Source: Phytopseudomonas flavescens (GTDB lineage Bacteria; Pseudomonadota; Gammaproteobacteria; Pseudomonadales; Pseudomonadaceae). Taken from it: DNA of 64,000 bases. Both the position numbers and the translations under genes were made by a program. Position 1 is the stretch's first letter; every line of letters begins with the position of its first letter. The DNA is taken from assembly GCF_900100535.1 (NCBI RefSeq), contig NZ_FNDG01000002.1, positions 372,001 to 436,000 on the forward strand, given 5' to 3'. The notes beneath the pieces were generated by a model. It was not told where the DNA came from, did no database searches, and was given only the letters and a program-made list of their open reading frames with translations. Positions 8,203 through 16,857 of this stretch are shown one piece after another.

Positions 8203-8994
8203 ATGCCTGTGGTATCCCTCGCCGATGGCGACCTGAACTACCGACTCGACGGCCCGGCGGATGCGCCGGTGCTGGTGCTGTCCAATTCCCTGGGCACCAA
8301 CCTGCACATGTGGGACGCGCAGATCCCGGCGTTCAGCGAGCATTTTCGCGTATTGCGCTACGACACCCGTGGCCATGGCCAGTCGCTGGTCAGCGCTGGC
8401 TTCTACAGCATCGAACAGAACGGCCGCGACGTCCTCGCGCTGCTCGACGCGCTGGTCATCGACACGGTGCATTTCTGCGGCCTGTCCATGGGCGGCCTGA
8501 TCGGCCAGTGGCTGGGCATCCATGCAGGCGAGCGTCTGCAGCGCCTGGTGCTGTGTAACACGGCGGCGAAGATCGGCAGCGACGAGGCCTGGAATACCCG
8601 CATCGACACCGTGCTCAAGGGTGGCGAGAAGGCCATGCGCGATCTGCGCGATGCCTCCATCGAGCGCTGGTTCACCCCGCCGTTCGCTGCCGAGCACCCG
8701 GAGAAGGTCGACCCCATCGTCAGCATGCTGGCGCAGACCTTGCCTCAGGGCTACGCGGCCAGCTGTGCGGCGGTACGCGACGCCGACTTCCGCGAGCAGG
8801 TCGCGTCGATCAGCGCGCCGACCCTGATCGTCTGCGGCACCGGCGATGCGGTGACCACGCCGGAGCACGGCCGCTTCATGCAGGAGCGTATCGCCGCTGC
8901 CGAGTTGGTCGAGTTCGACGCCGCGCACTTGTCCAACGTGCAGGCAGGCGAGTTGTTCACCCGGCGTGTGCTGGATTTTCTGCACACCAACTGA
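8203..8994 (+). CDS. pcaD: 3-oxoadipate enol-lactonase
   Basis: This is an alpha/beta-hydrolase of 263 residues that opens beta-ketoadipate enol-lactone to beta-ketoadipate. The nucleophile Ser95 lies in the elbow CGLSMGGLIG. The acid is probably the Asp in LIVCGTGDAVTTP, and the base is the His in FDAAHLSNVQ near the C-terminus. The N-terminal oxyanion segment LSNSLGTNLHMWD is characteristic of PcaD. An AGGAGAT ribosome site precedes the ATG. The gene is between pcaB and pcaC, and here PcaD and PcaC are separate proteins, not the fused PcaL form. Confidence 0.95.
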   Translation: MPVVSLADGDLNYRLDGPADAPVLVLSNSLGTNLHMWDAQIPAFSEHFRVLRYDTRGHGQSLVSAGFYSIEQNGRDVLALLDALVIDTVHFCGLSMGGLIGQWLGIHAGERLQRLVLCNTAAKIGSDEAWNTRIDTVLKGGEKAMRDLRDASIERWFTPPFAAEHPEKVDPIVSMLAQTLPQGYAASCAAVRDADFREQVASISAPTLIVCGTGDAVTTPEHGRFMQERIAAAELVEFDAAHLSNVQAGELFTRRVLDFLHTN

Positions 8995-9006
8995 CTGCCC
9001 GCGACT

Positions 9007-9065
9007 GATCCAGCCTGAATACTGGATCGATGGGGCATGAGCGACGCGCCCCGATCCACCCTACG
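9007..9065. repeat. Short hairpin and half copy of the GTAGGGTGGAC palindrome
   Basis: The 86-bp gap between pcaD and pcaC holds a 7-bp hairpin (GATCCAG...CTGGATC, 9007-9028). It is followed by a degraded copy of the intergenic palindrome ending GATCCACCCTACG at 9065. The element lies inside an otherwise tight operon, so it may change the relative amounts of pcaD and pcaC message. Confidence 0.6.
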
Positions 9066-9080
9066 AGACCGGAGTTACCG

Positions 9081-9479
9081 ATGGACGAGAAACAACGCTA
9101 CGAAGCCGGCATGCAGGTGCGCCGCGCCGTACTGGGTGATGCCCACGTCGACCGCAGCCTGGAAAAGCTGACGCCGTTCAACGAAGAATTCCAGGAAATG
9201 ATCACCCGGCATGCCTGGGGCGATATCTGGACGCGCCCGGGGCTGCCACGTCACACCCGCAGCCTGATCACCATCGCCATGCTGATCGGCATGAACCGCG
9301 AGGGTGAACTGAAGCTGCACCTCAAGGCCGCCAAGAACAATGGCGTGACCCGAGAGGAACTCAAGGAAGTGATCATGCAAAGCGCGATCTACTGCGGTAT
9401 TCCCGCAGCCAACGCGACCTTCCACCTCGCCGAAGAGCTGTGGGACGAAGTCGGCGTGGAGTCGCTGAGCAAGGCGTAG
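9081..9479 (+). CDS. pcaC: 4-carboxymuconolactone decarboxylase
   Basis: This 132-residue all-helical enzyme decarboxylates 4-carboxymuconolactone to beta-ketoadipate enol-lactone. Family features include WGDIWTRPGLPRHTRSLITI and the AhpD-like C-terminal helix EVIMQSAIYCGIPAANATFH. The start is the ATG at 9081, preceded by CCGGAG; an upstream GTG at 9030 would add residues encoded by the intergenic repeat and is rejected. It is the last gene of the pca run. A palindrome copy and a bidirectional terminator follow. Confidence 0.95.
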   Translation: MDEKQRYEAGMQVRRAVLGDAHVDRSLEKLTPFNEEFQEMITRHAWGDIWTRPGLPRHTRSLITIAMLIGMNREGELKLHLKAAKNNGVTREELKEVIMQSAIYCGIPAANATFHLAEELWDEVGVESLSKA

Positions 9480-9487
9480 GCAAGTTT

Positions 9488-9520
9488 CGTAGGGTGGAAG
9501 ACGCTGTTTCTTCCACCAGG
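9488..9520. repeat. GTAGGGTGGA-type palindrome after pcaC
   Basis: A single unit beginning CGTAGGGTGGAAGACGC and ending TTCTTCCACC folds as GGTGGAA with TTCCACC. It is a sequence variant (GGAAGA instead of GGACAA) of the paired repeat at 5159, and both arms have changed together, so pairing is kept. Confidence 0.7.
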
Positions 9521-9556
9521 CGATTCGAGTATCGCTCCGCTCGACCCAGGCTACGT

Positions 9557-9582
9557 AAAAGCCCCGCAGACGCGGGGCTTTT
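9557..9582. terminator. Bidirectional intrinsic terminator between pcaC and the reductase gene
   Basis: AAAAGCCCCGC and GCGGGGCTTTT form an 11-bp stem with a 4-base AGAC loop. A T-run on one strand and an A-run on the other let it stop transcription from both convergent genes (pcaC forward, aldo/keto reductase reverse). Confidence 0.9.
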
Positions 9583-9592
9583 GCTTATCGGC

Positions 9593-10426
9593 TTACCACT
9601 GCGGTGCGAAGTCCGGGCTGACCAGGCGGCGGTCCTTGGGCAGGCCGGCGATCAGCGCGCGGTCTTCGTCGTCGAGGCGGATGTCCAGAGCGGCCAGGTT
9701 GGCCCGCTGGTTTTCCACGCCGCTGGCCTTGGGGATCGCCGCCACGTTGTCCTGGGCGAGCAGCCACTGCAGCACCACCTGGCTGGGGAACACGCCGTGC
9801 TTGGCGGCGATCTGGCGGATTTCCGGCAACTGCGCGGCCTCGCCACGGGCCAGCGGGCAATAGGCGGTGAATGCCAGGTTGTGTTCGCGGGCGTAGTCGA
9901 GCAGCGGTTGCTGATCGAGCAGCACGTGGTACTCCACCTGAATGGCGGCGATGGGGGCTTTGAATTCCTCGATGCTCTGGCGCAGCAGCGGCAACGGAAA
10001 ATTGGCGACGCCGATGTTCAGCGTCTTGCCTTCGTCACGCAGCGCCGCCAGGGTGTCCAGGGCACGACGCAGGTCATCGCCTTTCAGGCTGCCGGCGTTG
10101 CCCGGCCAGTGGATCAGGAACAGGTCGACATACTCGCTGCGCAGCGCCTGCAGGCTCTCGGCCAGCGAGGCGCGGATGGCGTCCGGCTGCAGCTTGTCCC
10201 ACCAGACCTTGGTGGTCAGGTGGATCTTCTCGCGCGCCACTTCGGTGGCCGCCAGCGCTTTGCCGACGGCCGCTTCGTTCTCGTAGGCGGTGGCGGTGTC
10301 GATATGCCGGTAGCCGATCTCCAGGGCCTGCTGCACCGCCCGGGTGCATTCGTCGCCCTGCATGGGCCAGGTGCCCAGCCCCAGTTTCGGCATGTTCAAT
10401 TGGTAACGATTGCGGATGGCCTGCAT
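9593..10426 (-). CDS. Aldo/keto reductase (DkgB-like)
   Basis: This is a cytoplasmic NAD(P)H-dependent oxidoreductase of 277 residues with the AKR catalytic tetrad: Asp and Tyr in HIDTATAYENE, Lys in LTTKVWW and His in LFLIHWPG. The C-terminal cofactor-binding region includes IPKASGVENQRANL. It resembles the 2,5-diketo-D-gluconate/methylglyoxal reductase group (AKR5), but the true substrate cannot be read from sequence. The ATG at 10426 follows an AGGAGGA ribosome site; an earlier in-frame start is less likely. It lies 28 bases after the flavoprotein gene on the same strand, so the two probably share a transcript. Confidence 0.85.
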   Translation of the reverse strand: MQAIRNRYQLNMPKLGLGTWPMQGDECTRAVQQALEIGYRHIDTATAYENEAAVGKALAATEVAREKIHLTTKVWWDKLQPDAIRASLAESLQALRSEYVDLFLIHWPGNAGSLKGDDLRRALDTLAALRDEGKTLNIGVANFPLPLLRQSIEEFKAPIAAIQVEYHVLLDQQPLLDYAREHNLAFTAYCPLARGEAAQLPEIRQIAAKHGVFPSQVVLQWLLAQDNVAAIPKASGVENQRANLAALDIRLDDEDRALIAGLPKDRRLVSPDFAPQW

Positions 10427-10454
10427 GTGAATCCTCCTGATGAGCAACGGGTGA

Positions 10455-12176
10455 CTATTCGTAGGCGCTGACGCCCGCAGCGTGGCGCGCGGCGACGTAG
10501 CCGAAGGTGAGGGCGGGCCCCAGGTTGATGCCGCCCGAGGGGTAGTGGCCGCCGAACACGCTGGCCATGTCCGCGCCGGCAGCGTACAGGCCGCTGATCG
10601 GCAGGCCTTCGGCGTCCAGTACGCGGGCCGCTGCGTCGGTCTTCAGGCCGGCGAACGTGCCGAAGCAGCCGGGTTGTACTTTGACGGCATAGAAGGGGCC
10701 CTGTTCGATTGGCGCGACGCAGGGGTTGGGTCCCGGATGCAACGGGTCGCCCTGCTTGCGGTTGAAGGCGGTGCTGCCACGGCCGAACTCGGGATCCTCG
10801 CCGACGCGTGCGTGTTGATTGAATGTAGCCACCGTGGTGGCGAACGCAACCGGATCGATCCCGCATTGCAGGGCCAGTCGCTCCAGCGTGGCAGCACGCT
10901 GCAGGTAGCCGCTGCGTAGCGCCGGCCACAGCGGCACGGGAGCCGGGCGGGCGAAGCCCAGGCCGTAGCGGCGCTGGAAACGATGGTCGCAGATCAGCCA
11001 GGAACACACCTGCTGGCCATCCGGGACCTGCTCGACCATGGCCGCGACATAGTCATAGTAACCGTGCGCTTCGTTGACGAAGCGTTTGCCGTTGGCCAGT
11101 ATCCCGATGATGCCTGGCTTGCCACGTTCGATGATATGCGGGAAGTGGCCCGCGCTGCCGTCGCGGCGCGGCACCCTGGAAACCGGCGCCCAGGCGACGG
11201 GCGACTTCAGCCTGGTATCGACCTGGGCACCCAATGCCTCGCCGAGGCGCAGTCCGTCGCCCGAGCAGGAGACGGGTGGCAGCGCCAGGTTGTCCTGGCC
11301 GCTGGCATCGCGGGGAAACAGCTGCTGGCGACGCTTGGGATCGTTGGGGAAGCCGCCTGCGGCGAGAATCACTGCGCGGGCGCTGATGAAATGCTCGCCA
11401 TCCTTGCGGCGGAGCGTAGCGCCGCTGATGTGGCCGTCCTGGCGATGCAGGCGGACCACCGGTGCCGAATCGATCAACTGCACGCCAAGGTCGGCGGCCG
11501 AGCGCACCAGTCGTGCGACCAGCGCGACGCCGTTGACCAGATGCATGGCGCGGCCATAGCGGGCCATGTGGTAGAGGTGAGCACTGAAACGCCGGATCAC
11601 GTGCCACAGTGACTTCGCCGAGCGGGTCATGCTGAGAAAAGCCGCCAGGTCGGTACCGGCCATGATCGGCATGCCCATGAACGAGGTCTCCCGCAGCGTC
11701 TTGCGCAGGCGGGGCAGCAGATCCAGGACCTCGCGCGCATCATAGGGGGCCGCAATCACCTGATGGCCGCCCGTGGCGGCACCCGGCGTATCACCGTGCA
11801 TATCGGGAATGGCGTTGCCATCGGCGAACTGCAGGGCCGTGTGCCGTTCGAAGAACGCCACCATATGCGGGCAGGCGTCGAGAAAGGCCTCGACCCGCTC
11901 GCCGTCGAAATGCTCGCCCAGCTCGTGGCGCAGGTAGGTGAGCGGCTGCGCGATGTCTTCTTCAATCCCGGCCCGACGTGCCAGCGGATTGCGCGGTACC
12001 CAGGCCCAGCCACCCGACCAGGCGGTGGCGCCACCGAACACCGCGTCCTTTTCCACCAGCACGACCTTCTGGCCGTGCCAGGCAGCGGTCACCGCTGCGG
12101 CCAGCCCGGCGGCGCCGGAGCCGACCACCAGCAGGTCGCAGTCTTGAGGGAGTGGGGCAGGGACGGCGGCGGACAT
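10455..12176 (-). CDS. FAD-dependent dehydrogenase, fumarate reductase/3-ketosteroid dehydrogenase family
   Basis: This 573-residue flavoprotein has an N-terminal dinucleotide fold (DLLVVGSGAAGLAAAVTAA), the conserved FGGATAWSGGWAWVP loop, the substrate-domain residues typical of the FrdA/KstD superfamily, and a C-terminal FAD motif GLYAAGADMASVFGG followed by YPSGGINLGPAL. It lacks a signal peptide or a Tat motif, so it is cytoplasmic. Family members reduce or introduce a C=C bond next to a carbonyl group; the substrate here is unknown. The start at 12176 has an AGGAG site. It is transcribed with the aldo/keto reductase, suggesting they act on one ketone- or enone-containing compound. Confidence 0.82.
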   Translation of the reverse strand: MSAAVPAPLPQDCDLLVVGSGAAGLAAAVTAAWHGQKVVLVEKDAVFGGATAWSGGWAWVPRNPLARRAGIEEDIAQPLTYLRHELGEHFDGERVEAFLDACPHMVAFFERHTALQFADGNAIPDMHGDTPGAATGGHQVIAAPYDAREVLDLLPRLRKTLRETSFMGMPIMAGTDLAAFLSMTRSAKSLWHVIRRFSAHLYHMARYGRAMHLVNGVALVARLVRSAADLGVQLIDSAPVVRLHRQDGHISGATLRRKDGEHFISARAVILAAGGFPNDPKRRQQLFPRDASGQDNLALPPVSCSGDGLRLGEALGAQVDTRLKSPVAWAPVSRVPRRDGSAGHFPHIIERGKPGIIGILANGKRFVNEAHGYYDYVAAMVEQVPDGQQVCSWLICDHRFQRRYGLGFARPAPVPLWPALRSGYLQRAATLERLALQCGIDPVAFATTVATFNQHARVGEDPEFGRGSTAFNRKQGDPLHPGPNPCVAPIEQGPFYAVKVQPGCFGTFAGLKTDAAARVLDAEGLPISGLYAAGADMASVFGGHYPSGGINLGPALTFGYVAARHAAGVSAYE

Positions 12177-12336
12177 GGTGGGCTCCTGGCGGCTTATGAT
12201 TGTTTTTGGAATTGAGTTCCACATGTTAATTTCAACGGCAGTCTGCCGCCAACCGTGGCCCCCGTGCTTGATGTTTACCGCTCATGGCCCCATCTGAGTG
12301 GCTAGAGCCCTTCTGCCATCAGCCTTCGAGCCCGCC

Positions 12337-14103
12337 ATGCACCTGTTTATGTCGTCCCGCCAGCGTGAGGCCCTGCGCATGTCGTGGGCGTTTATCGCCC
12401 CCTATCGTGGCCGCGTGGCCGGTGCGCTATTGGCGTTGCTGTTCACCGCAGCCATTACCCTGTCCATGGGGCAGGGCATCAAACTGCTGGTGGATCAGGG
12501 CCTGGCCACCCAATCGCCGCAAGCGCTGCGCCATTCGATCCTGCTGTTCTTCGTGCTGGTACTGGCCCTGGCGGTCGGCACCTACACACGGTTCTACCTG
12601 GTGTCCTGGCTTGGCGAGCGGGTGGTGGCGGACATTCGCAAGCGGGTATTCGATCACTTGGTCGGGCTGCACCCGGGCTTCTATGCGCACAACCGCAGTT
12701 CGGAGATCCAGTCGCGGCTGACCGCCGATACCACGCTGCTGCAATCGGTGATCGGTTCCTCCCTGTCGATGGCCTTGCGCAACCTGATCATGCTGGTTGG
12801 CGGCATGCTCCTGCTGGTGGTCACCAACCCCAAGTTGAGCGCCATCGTGCTGGCCGCGTTGCCGCTGGTAGTGGCACCTATCCTGCTGTTCGGCCGCCGG
12901 GTGCGGGAACTGTCACGGCTCAGCCAGGACCGTATCGCCGATGTCGGCAGTTACGTCAGTGAAGTGCTCGGGCAGATCAAGACGGTGCAGGCCTACAACC
13001 ACCAGGCCGAAGACCGTCGTCGTTTCGGTCTGTCCGCCGAGGCGGCGTTCGATACGGCGCGCAAGCGGGTCGCCCAACGCGCCTGGCTGATCACCGTGGT
13101 GATCGTGCTGGTGCTTGGCGCCGTTGGCGTGATGCTCTGGGTCGGTGGCATGGACGTGATCGCCGGGCGCATCAGTGGTGGCGAGCTGGCCGCGTTCGTG
13201 TTCTACAGCCTGATCGTCGGTTCCTCGTTCGGCACCCTCAGCGAGGTGATCGGCGAGTTGCAGCGTGCGGCCGGCGCCGCCGAACGCATCAGCGAGTTGC
13301 TGCGTGCGCGCAACGAGATTCACGCCCCGCTCGAGGGCGCGCTGGCGCCAGTGCCGCCGGTACAAGGCCGCATCGAGGTCCAGGGGTTGTCGTTCGCCTA
13401 TCCGACCCGCCCGGAAAGCCTGGCCCTGCAGGGCATCGACCTGACCGTCGTGCCCGGCGAGACCCTGGCCATCGTCGGGCCGTCCGGGGCGGGCAAGTCG
13501 ACGCTGTTCGACCTGCTGCTGCGCTTCTATGACCCGCAGCAGGGGCGAATCCTCCTCGATGGCTTGCCGATCGAGCGTCTCGATCCTCAGGTATTGCGCG
13601 AAAGCTTCGCGCTGGTCTCCCAGCACCCCGCGCTGTTTTTCGGCAGCGTGGAAGACAACATCCGCTACGGGCGCCTGGACGCCAGCAGCGCGGAAGTGCA
13701 GGCCGCTGCCCGTGCGGCCCATGCCCATACCTTCATCGAGCGCTTGCCGCAGGGCTATCAGACCCACCTGGGCGATGCCGGGCTGGGCCTTTCAGGTGGC
13801 CAGCGTCAGCGCCTGGCGATTGCCCGTGCGTTGCTGGTGGATGCGCCGATCCTGCTGCTGGACGAAGCCACCAGCGCCCTGGATGCCGAGAGCGAACACC
13901 TGATCCAGCAGGCGCTGCCCGAGCTGATGCGCGGCCGTACCACCCTGGTGATCGCCCATCGTCTGGCCACGGTGAAGAGCGCGGACCGCATCGCCGTGTT
14001 CGATCAGGGACGATTGGTCGCCCTGGGCAAGCACGCCGAGCTGGTTGCCGACAACCCACTGTATGCGCGGTTGGCCGAGCTGCAGTTCATGGAGCGGAGC
14101 TAG
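12337..14103 (+). CDS. ABC exporter, fused permease-ATPase (MsbA-like)
   Basis: This is a half-transporter of about 588 residues. Six membrane helices occupy about residues 20-310 and an ATPase domain follows. Walker A is GPSGAGKST near residue 381, the signature is LSGGQRQRL near 484, Walker B is LLLDEATSALDAES near 507, and the switch histidine is in VIAHRLATV. It would work as a homodimer exporting lipids, drugs or siderophores. A GTG at 12298 would extend it by 13 residues; the ATG at 12337 fits family alignments better. It lies directly upstream of the achromobactin receptor in the same direction with a 179-bp gap, so a role in siderophore export is possible but unproven. Confidence 0.85.
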   Translation: MHLFMSSRQREALRMSWAFIAPYRGRVAGALLALLFTAAITLSMGQGIKLLVDQGLATQSPQALRHSILLFFVLVLALAVGTYTRFYLVSWLGERVVADIRKRVFDHLVGLHPGFYAHNRSSEIQSRLTADTTLLQSVIGSSLSMALRNLIMLVGGMLLLVVTNPKLSAIVLAALPLVVAPILLFGRRVRELSRLSQDRIADVGSYVSEVLGQIKTVQAYNHQAEDRRRFGLSAEAAFDTARKRVAQRAWLITVVIVLVLGAVGVMLWVGGMDVIAGRISGGELAAFVFYSLIVGSSFGTLSEVIGELQRAAGAAERISELLRARNEIHAPLEGALAPVPPVQGRIEVQGLSFAYPTRPESLALQGIDLTVVPGETLAIVGPSGAGKSTLFDLLLRFYDPQQGRILLDGLPIERLDPQVLRESFALVSQHPALFFGSVEDNIRYGRLDASSAEVQAAARAAHAHTFIERLPQGYQTHLGDAGLGLSGGQRQRLAIARALLVDAPILLLDEATSALDAESEHLIQQALPELMRGRTTLVIAHRLATVKSADRIAVFDQGRLVALGKHAELVADNPLYARLAELQFMERS

Positions 14104-14282
14104 GCGCTATTGACGTTTCAAGGCGAGTCGCGGCAATGCGTCGCTTGAGCCGGTCTCCCCGTCGCCCAGCCCTGACCCGGAGCCACTCGGAGACAGTGCG
14201 GCAGGATTTTTTCCAGAGGCTGTCCCTTTTCGCTGACTGGCCTGTCATGGGTAGTAGGTGAATTAAAAAGAGAGTCCTGCCA

Positions 14283-16727
14283 ATGCCATCCCTGACACGT
14301 CATCGGCCTCGTCTGGTGTCATCCATTTCCTACCCGACGGTGTGCCTGGGCCTGCTGCTCGGCTTCGGGCCCATCGCGCCGTTCATCAGCCAGGTCCAGG
14401 CCCAGGATCGCAGCTATAACGTGCCAGGCAGCGATCTCGGCGACGCGTTGAGCCGCTTCGCCAGCCAGGCCGGGGTGAGCCTTTCCGTGGATCCGGCGCT
14501 GGTCAGCGGCCGCAGCTCCCCGGGGCTTTCCGGCAGCTATAGCGTCGACGAGGGTTTCGCGCGGCTGCTGCAGGGCAGCGGGTTGCGCCTGCAGCCGGTT
14601 GGTGCTGAGGCCTACACCCTGGTGCCGGCCAGCGAAGACGCCGCAGCCATGGAAATCGCCCCGACGGCGATCAGCGGCGTTACCGATCCAGCCGAGAGCC
14701 TGCAAGGCGAGCGCTATGCCGGCGGGCAGGTGGCGCGGCGCAGTTCCCAGGGGCTGCTCGGTTCGCGGGACTTCATGGAGTCGCCGCTGAGCATGACCAC
14801 CTACACCAGCGAGGCGGTCAAGAACAACCAGTCGCGCACCCTGGCCGACCTCACTGCCAGCGATCCGGCGGTGCGCTCCACCAACCCGGCTGGCGGGCGT
14901 TTCGAGCAGTTCACCATCCGCGGTTTCAGCCTGTTCAACAGCGACGTGTCCTATGGCGGGCTGTACGGCATCATGCCGACCTACTCCATCGATATGGAGA
15001 TGGCCGACCGCGTCGATATCCTTCGCGGCCCGACCCAACTGGTCAACGGCATCTCGCCGCGGGGCAGCGTCGGTGGTGGCATCAACGTGGTGCCCAAGCG
15101 TGCCACCGACAAGCCGATCACCGAGTTCACCGGTACCTACGCCTCCGACAGCCAGGTCGGTGGTGCGGTGGACGTGGGCCGGCGCTTCGGCGAAGACAAC
15201 CGCTTCGGTGTCCGTTTCAACGGCGTGAAGCAGTCGGGCGATACCGAGTGGGATCACCAGAAGGTCAACCGCGAAATGGCCGTGGTCGGCCTGGACTTCC
15301 GCGATGAGCGCCTGCGCCTGTCGATGGACCTGGGCCATACCGAACGCGATACCGACGCGCCCCAGGAACGCGTGCTGGTTGGCGCCAACGCCCCTGTGCC
15401 AAGGGCAGACGATGTACGCCACAACTATGCCCAGGCCTGGAGCAAGGCCGAGACCCGCGACACCTTCGGCGCGCTGCGTGGCGAGTACGATATCGATGAC
15501 TCCCTGATGGTCTATGGCGCGGTAGGGGCGCGCAAGAGTGACCATGACTTTGTGCGCCATAACGTCAACCTGCTGAATGCCGCTGGCGATTTTCGGTATC
15601 AAACCCGTAACTTTACGCGCCAGGAAGATGTGAAAACGGCAAACGTGGGTTTTCGCAAATGGCTGCAGACTGGTCCGGTGAGCCATGAAATAAATGCTAC
15701 CGCCGATGTTTTCGCTATGGACTTCAAGAACATCGAGCAGCGCTATGAAAATCTCAACAGCAATCTTTACAACCCGATTGCATCGCCAGAGCCTACTACC
15801 GGCGCATCGCGCAGGCCGACCGTTTACACCGAGAATCGCTTCGAGGGCGTTGCGCTCTCCGACACGCTCGGCTTTATGGAAGATCGCCTGCTGGTCACCC
15901 TCGGCGCTCGTTGGCAGCGGGTCAAGGTCGATGACTGGGCCGATGGCGTGAAGCAGCCGACCGCCTATGACGAAGAGAAGCTCTCGCCTTCGGCGGGCGT
16001 ACTGTTCAAGGCCACCGATCAGCTGTCGTTGTACGCCAATTACATGGAGGGCCTGAGCCAAGGCAAGATCGCCCCGTCGACGGCCGAAAACGAGGACGAG
16101 ATCTTTCCGCCCTTCATCAGTCGGCAGATGGAGGCTGGTGCCAAGTACGATTTGGGCAGGTTCGCCATTACGGCTGCCGTGTTCAGGATCAAGCAGCCGG
16201 CCTATGAGACGGCTGCTGCACAGGCGGGCCAGACGCGTGGCACCTTTGGTTCCAATGGCAAGCGGGTCAACGATGGCGTCGAGCTCAGCGTCTTCGGCGA
16301 GCCGGTCAAGGGTTTCCGTCTGCTGGGCGGGGTGATGTACATCGACAGCGAATTGACCGGTACCAATAACGGTGGCGTCAACGACGGCAATCGTGCCCCG
16401 GCGACGCCCAAGCTCAATGCCAATCTCGGTGCCGAGTGGGACATTCCCGGGGTGCAGGGGCTGACCCTGACCGGACGCGGTATCTACAGCAGTTCGCAAT
16501 ACCTGGACCAGGCCAATACCAAGGAGATCGGCTCGTGGACGCGCTATGACGCCGGTGCCCGCTATGCCTTCAAGGTCGACGATACCGACGTGACCCTGCG
16601 CGGCACCGTCGAGAACCTGTTCGACAGCCGGGACTGGATCTCCGCCGGCGCTTCCGACGACAGCGAGGCGGGCCTGACCCTGTCTGCTCCACGTACCTTC
16701 GTGCTGTCGGCCACCCTTGGGTTCTGA
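14283..16727 (+). CDS. acr: TonB-dependent siderophore receptor with signalling domain, achromobactin-receptor-like
   Basis: This outer-membrane receptor has 814 residues. A signal peptide ends near Ala40 (QVQA/QDRSY). An STN signalling domain follows at about 43-115 (NVPGSDLGDALSRFASQAG). Next come the plug domain (near 165-280, with FTIRGFSLFN and DRVDILRGP) and a 22-strand barrel ending in the required C-terminal Phe (VLSATLGF). STN domains pass the ligand signal to a FecR-type anti-sigma factor, yet no fecI/fecR pair lies beside it. Its place before acsF-D-E-yhcA-C-B-A matches the achromobactin receptor position of Dickeya. No clear Fur box was found in the 179 bases upstream. The symbol rests on gene order. 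Confidence 0.85.
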   Translation: MPSLTRHRPRLVSSISYPTVCLGLLLGFGPIAPFISQVQAQDRSYNVPGSDLGDALSRFASQAGVSLSVDPALVSGRSSPGLSGSYSVDEGFARLLQGSGLRLQPVGAEAYTLVPASEDAAAMEIAPTAISGVTDPAESLQGERYAGGQVARRSSQGLLGSRDFMESPLSMTTYTSEAVKNNQSRTLADLTASDPAVRSTNPAGGRFEQFTIRGFSLFNSDVSYGGLYGIMPTYSIDMEMADRVDILRGPTQLVNGISPRGSVGGGINVVPKRATDKPITEFTGTYASDSQVGGAVDVGRRFGEDNRFGVRFNGVKQSGDTEWDHQKVNREMAVVGLDFRDERLRLSMDLGHTERDTDAPQERVLVGANAPVPRADDVRHNYAQAWSKAETRDTFGALRGEYDIDDSLMVYGAVGARKSDHDFVRHNVNLLNAAGDFRYQTRNFTRQEDVKTANVGFRKWLQTGPVSHEINATADVFAMDFKNIEQRYENLNSNLYNPIASPEPTTGASRRPTVYTENRFEGVALSDTLGFMEDRLLVTLGARWQRVKVDDWADGVKQPTAYDEEKLSPSAGVLFKATDQLSLYANYMEGLSQGKIAPSTAENEDEIFPPFISRQMEAGAKYDLGRFAITAAVFRIKQPAYETAAAQAGQTRGTFGSNGKRVNDGVELSVFGEPVKGFRLLGGVMYIDSELTGTNNGGVNDGNRAPATPKLNANLGAEWDIPGVQGLTLTGRGIYSSSQYLDQANTKEIGSWTRYDAGARYAFKVDDTDVTLRGTVENLFDSRDWISAGASDDSEAGLTLSAPRTFVLSATLGF

Positions 16728-16744
16728 CCGTCCGTAACTCCCCA

Positions 16745-16775
16745 CGGCGCCCGCCGCTGCATCGGGCGGGCGCCG
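16745..16775 (+). terminator. GC-rich hairpin after the receptor gene
   Basis: CGGCGCCCGCC at 16745-16755 pairs with GGCGGGCGCCG at 16765-16775 around a 9-base loop. There is no T-run (CACACAATAAAACC follows), so it may attenuate rather than stop transcription. This would let receptor message exceed that of the biosynthetic genes. Confidence 0.5.
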
Positions 16776-16857
16776 CACACAATAAAACCAGTTAATTCAG
16801 GGATGAAGCGGGACACCTCAGGGTTGTCCCGTGCTTTGCGTGACCTGCCATTGACTG

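Noticed and set aside
9030..9080. Extended N-terminus of pcaC from GTG 9030
   Set aside because: These residues would be encoded by the intergenic palindrome, and the ATG at 9081 has its own ribosome site and the family's normal start.
14104..14282. Possible Fur box before the receptor gene
   Set aside because: The AT-rich stretch GAATTAAAAAGAGAG does not match the repeated GATAAT pattern, so no iron box is claimed.
14319..16778. Long reverse-strand open frame of about 800 codons opposite the receptor gene
   Set aside because: It mirrors the receptor gene, has no family resemblance and reflects the codon bias of GC-rich DNA; the forward protein has complete receptor features.
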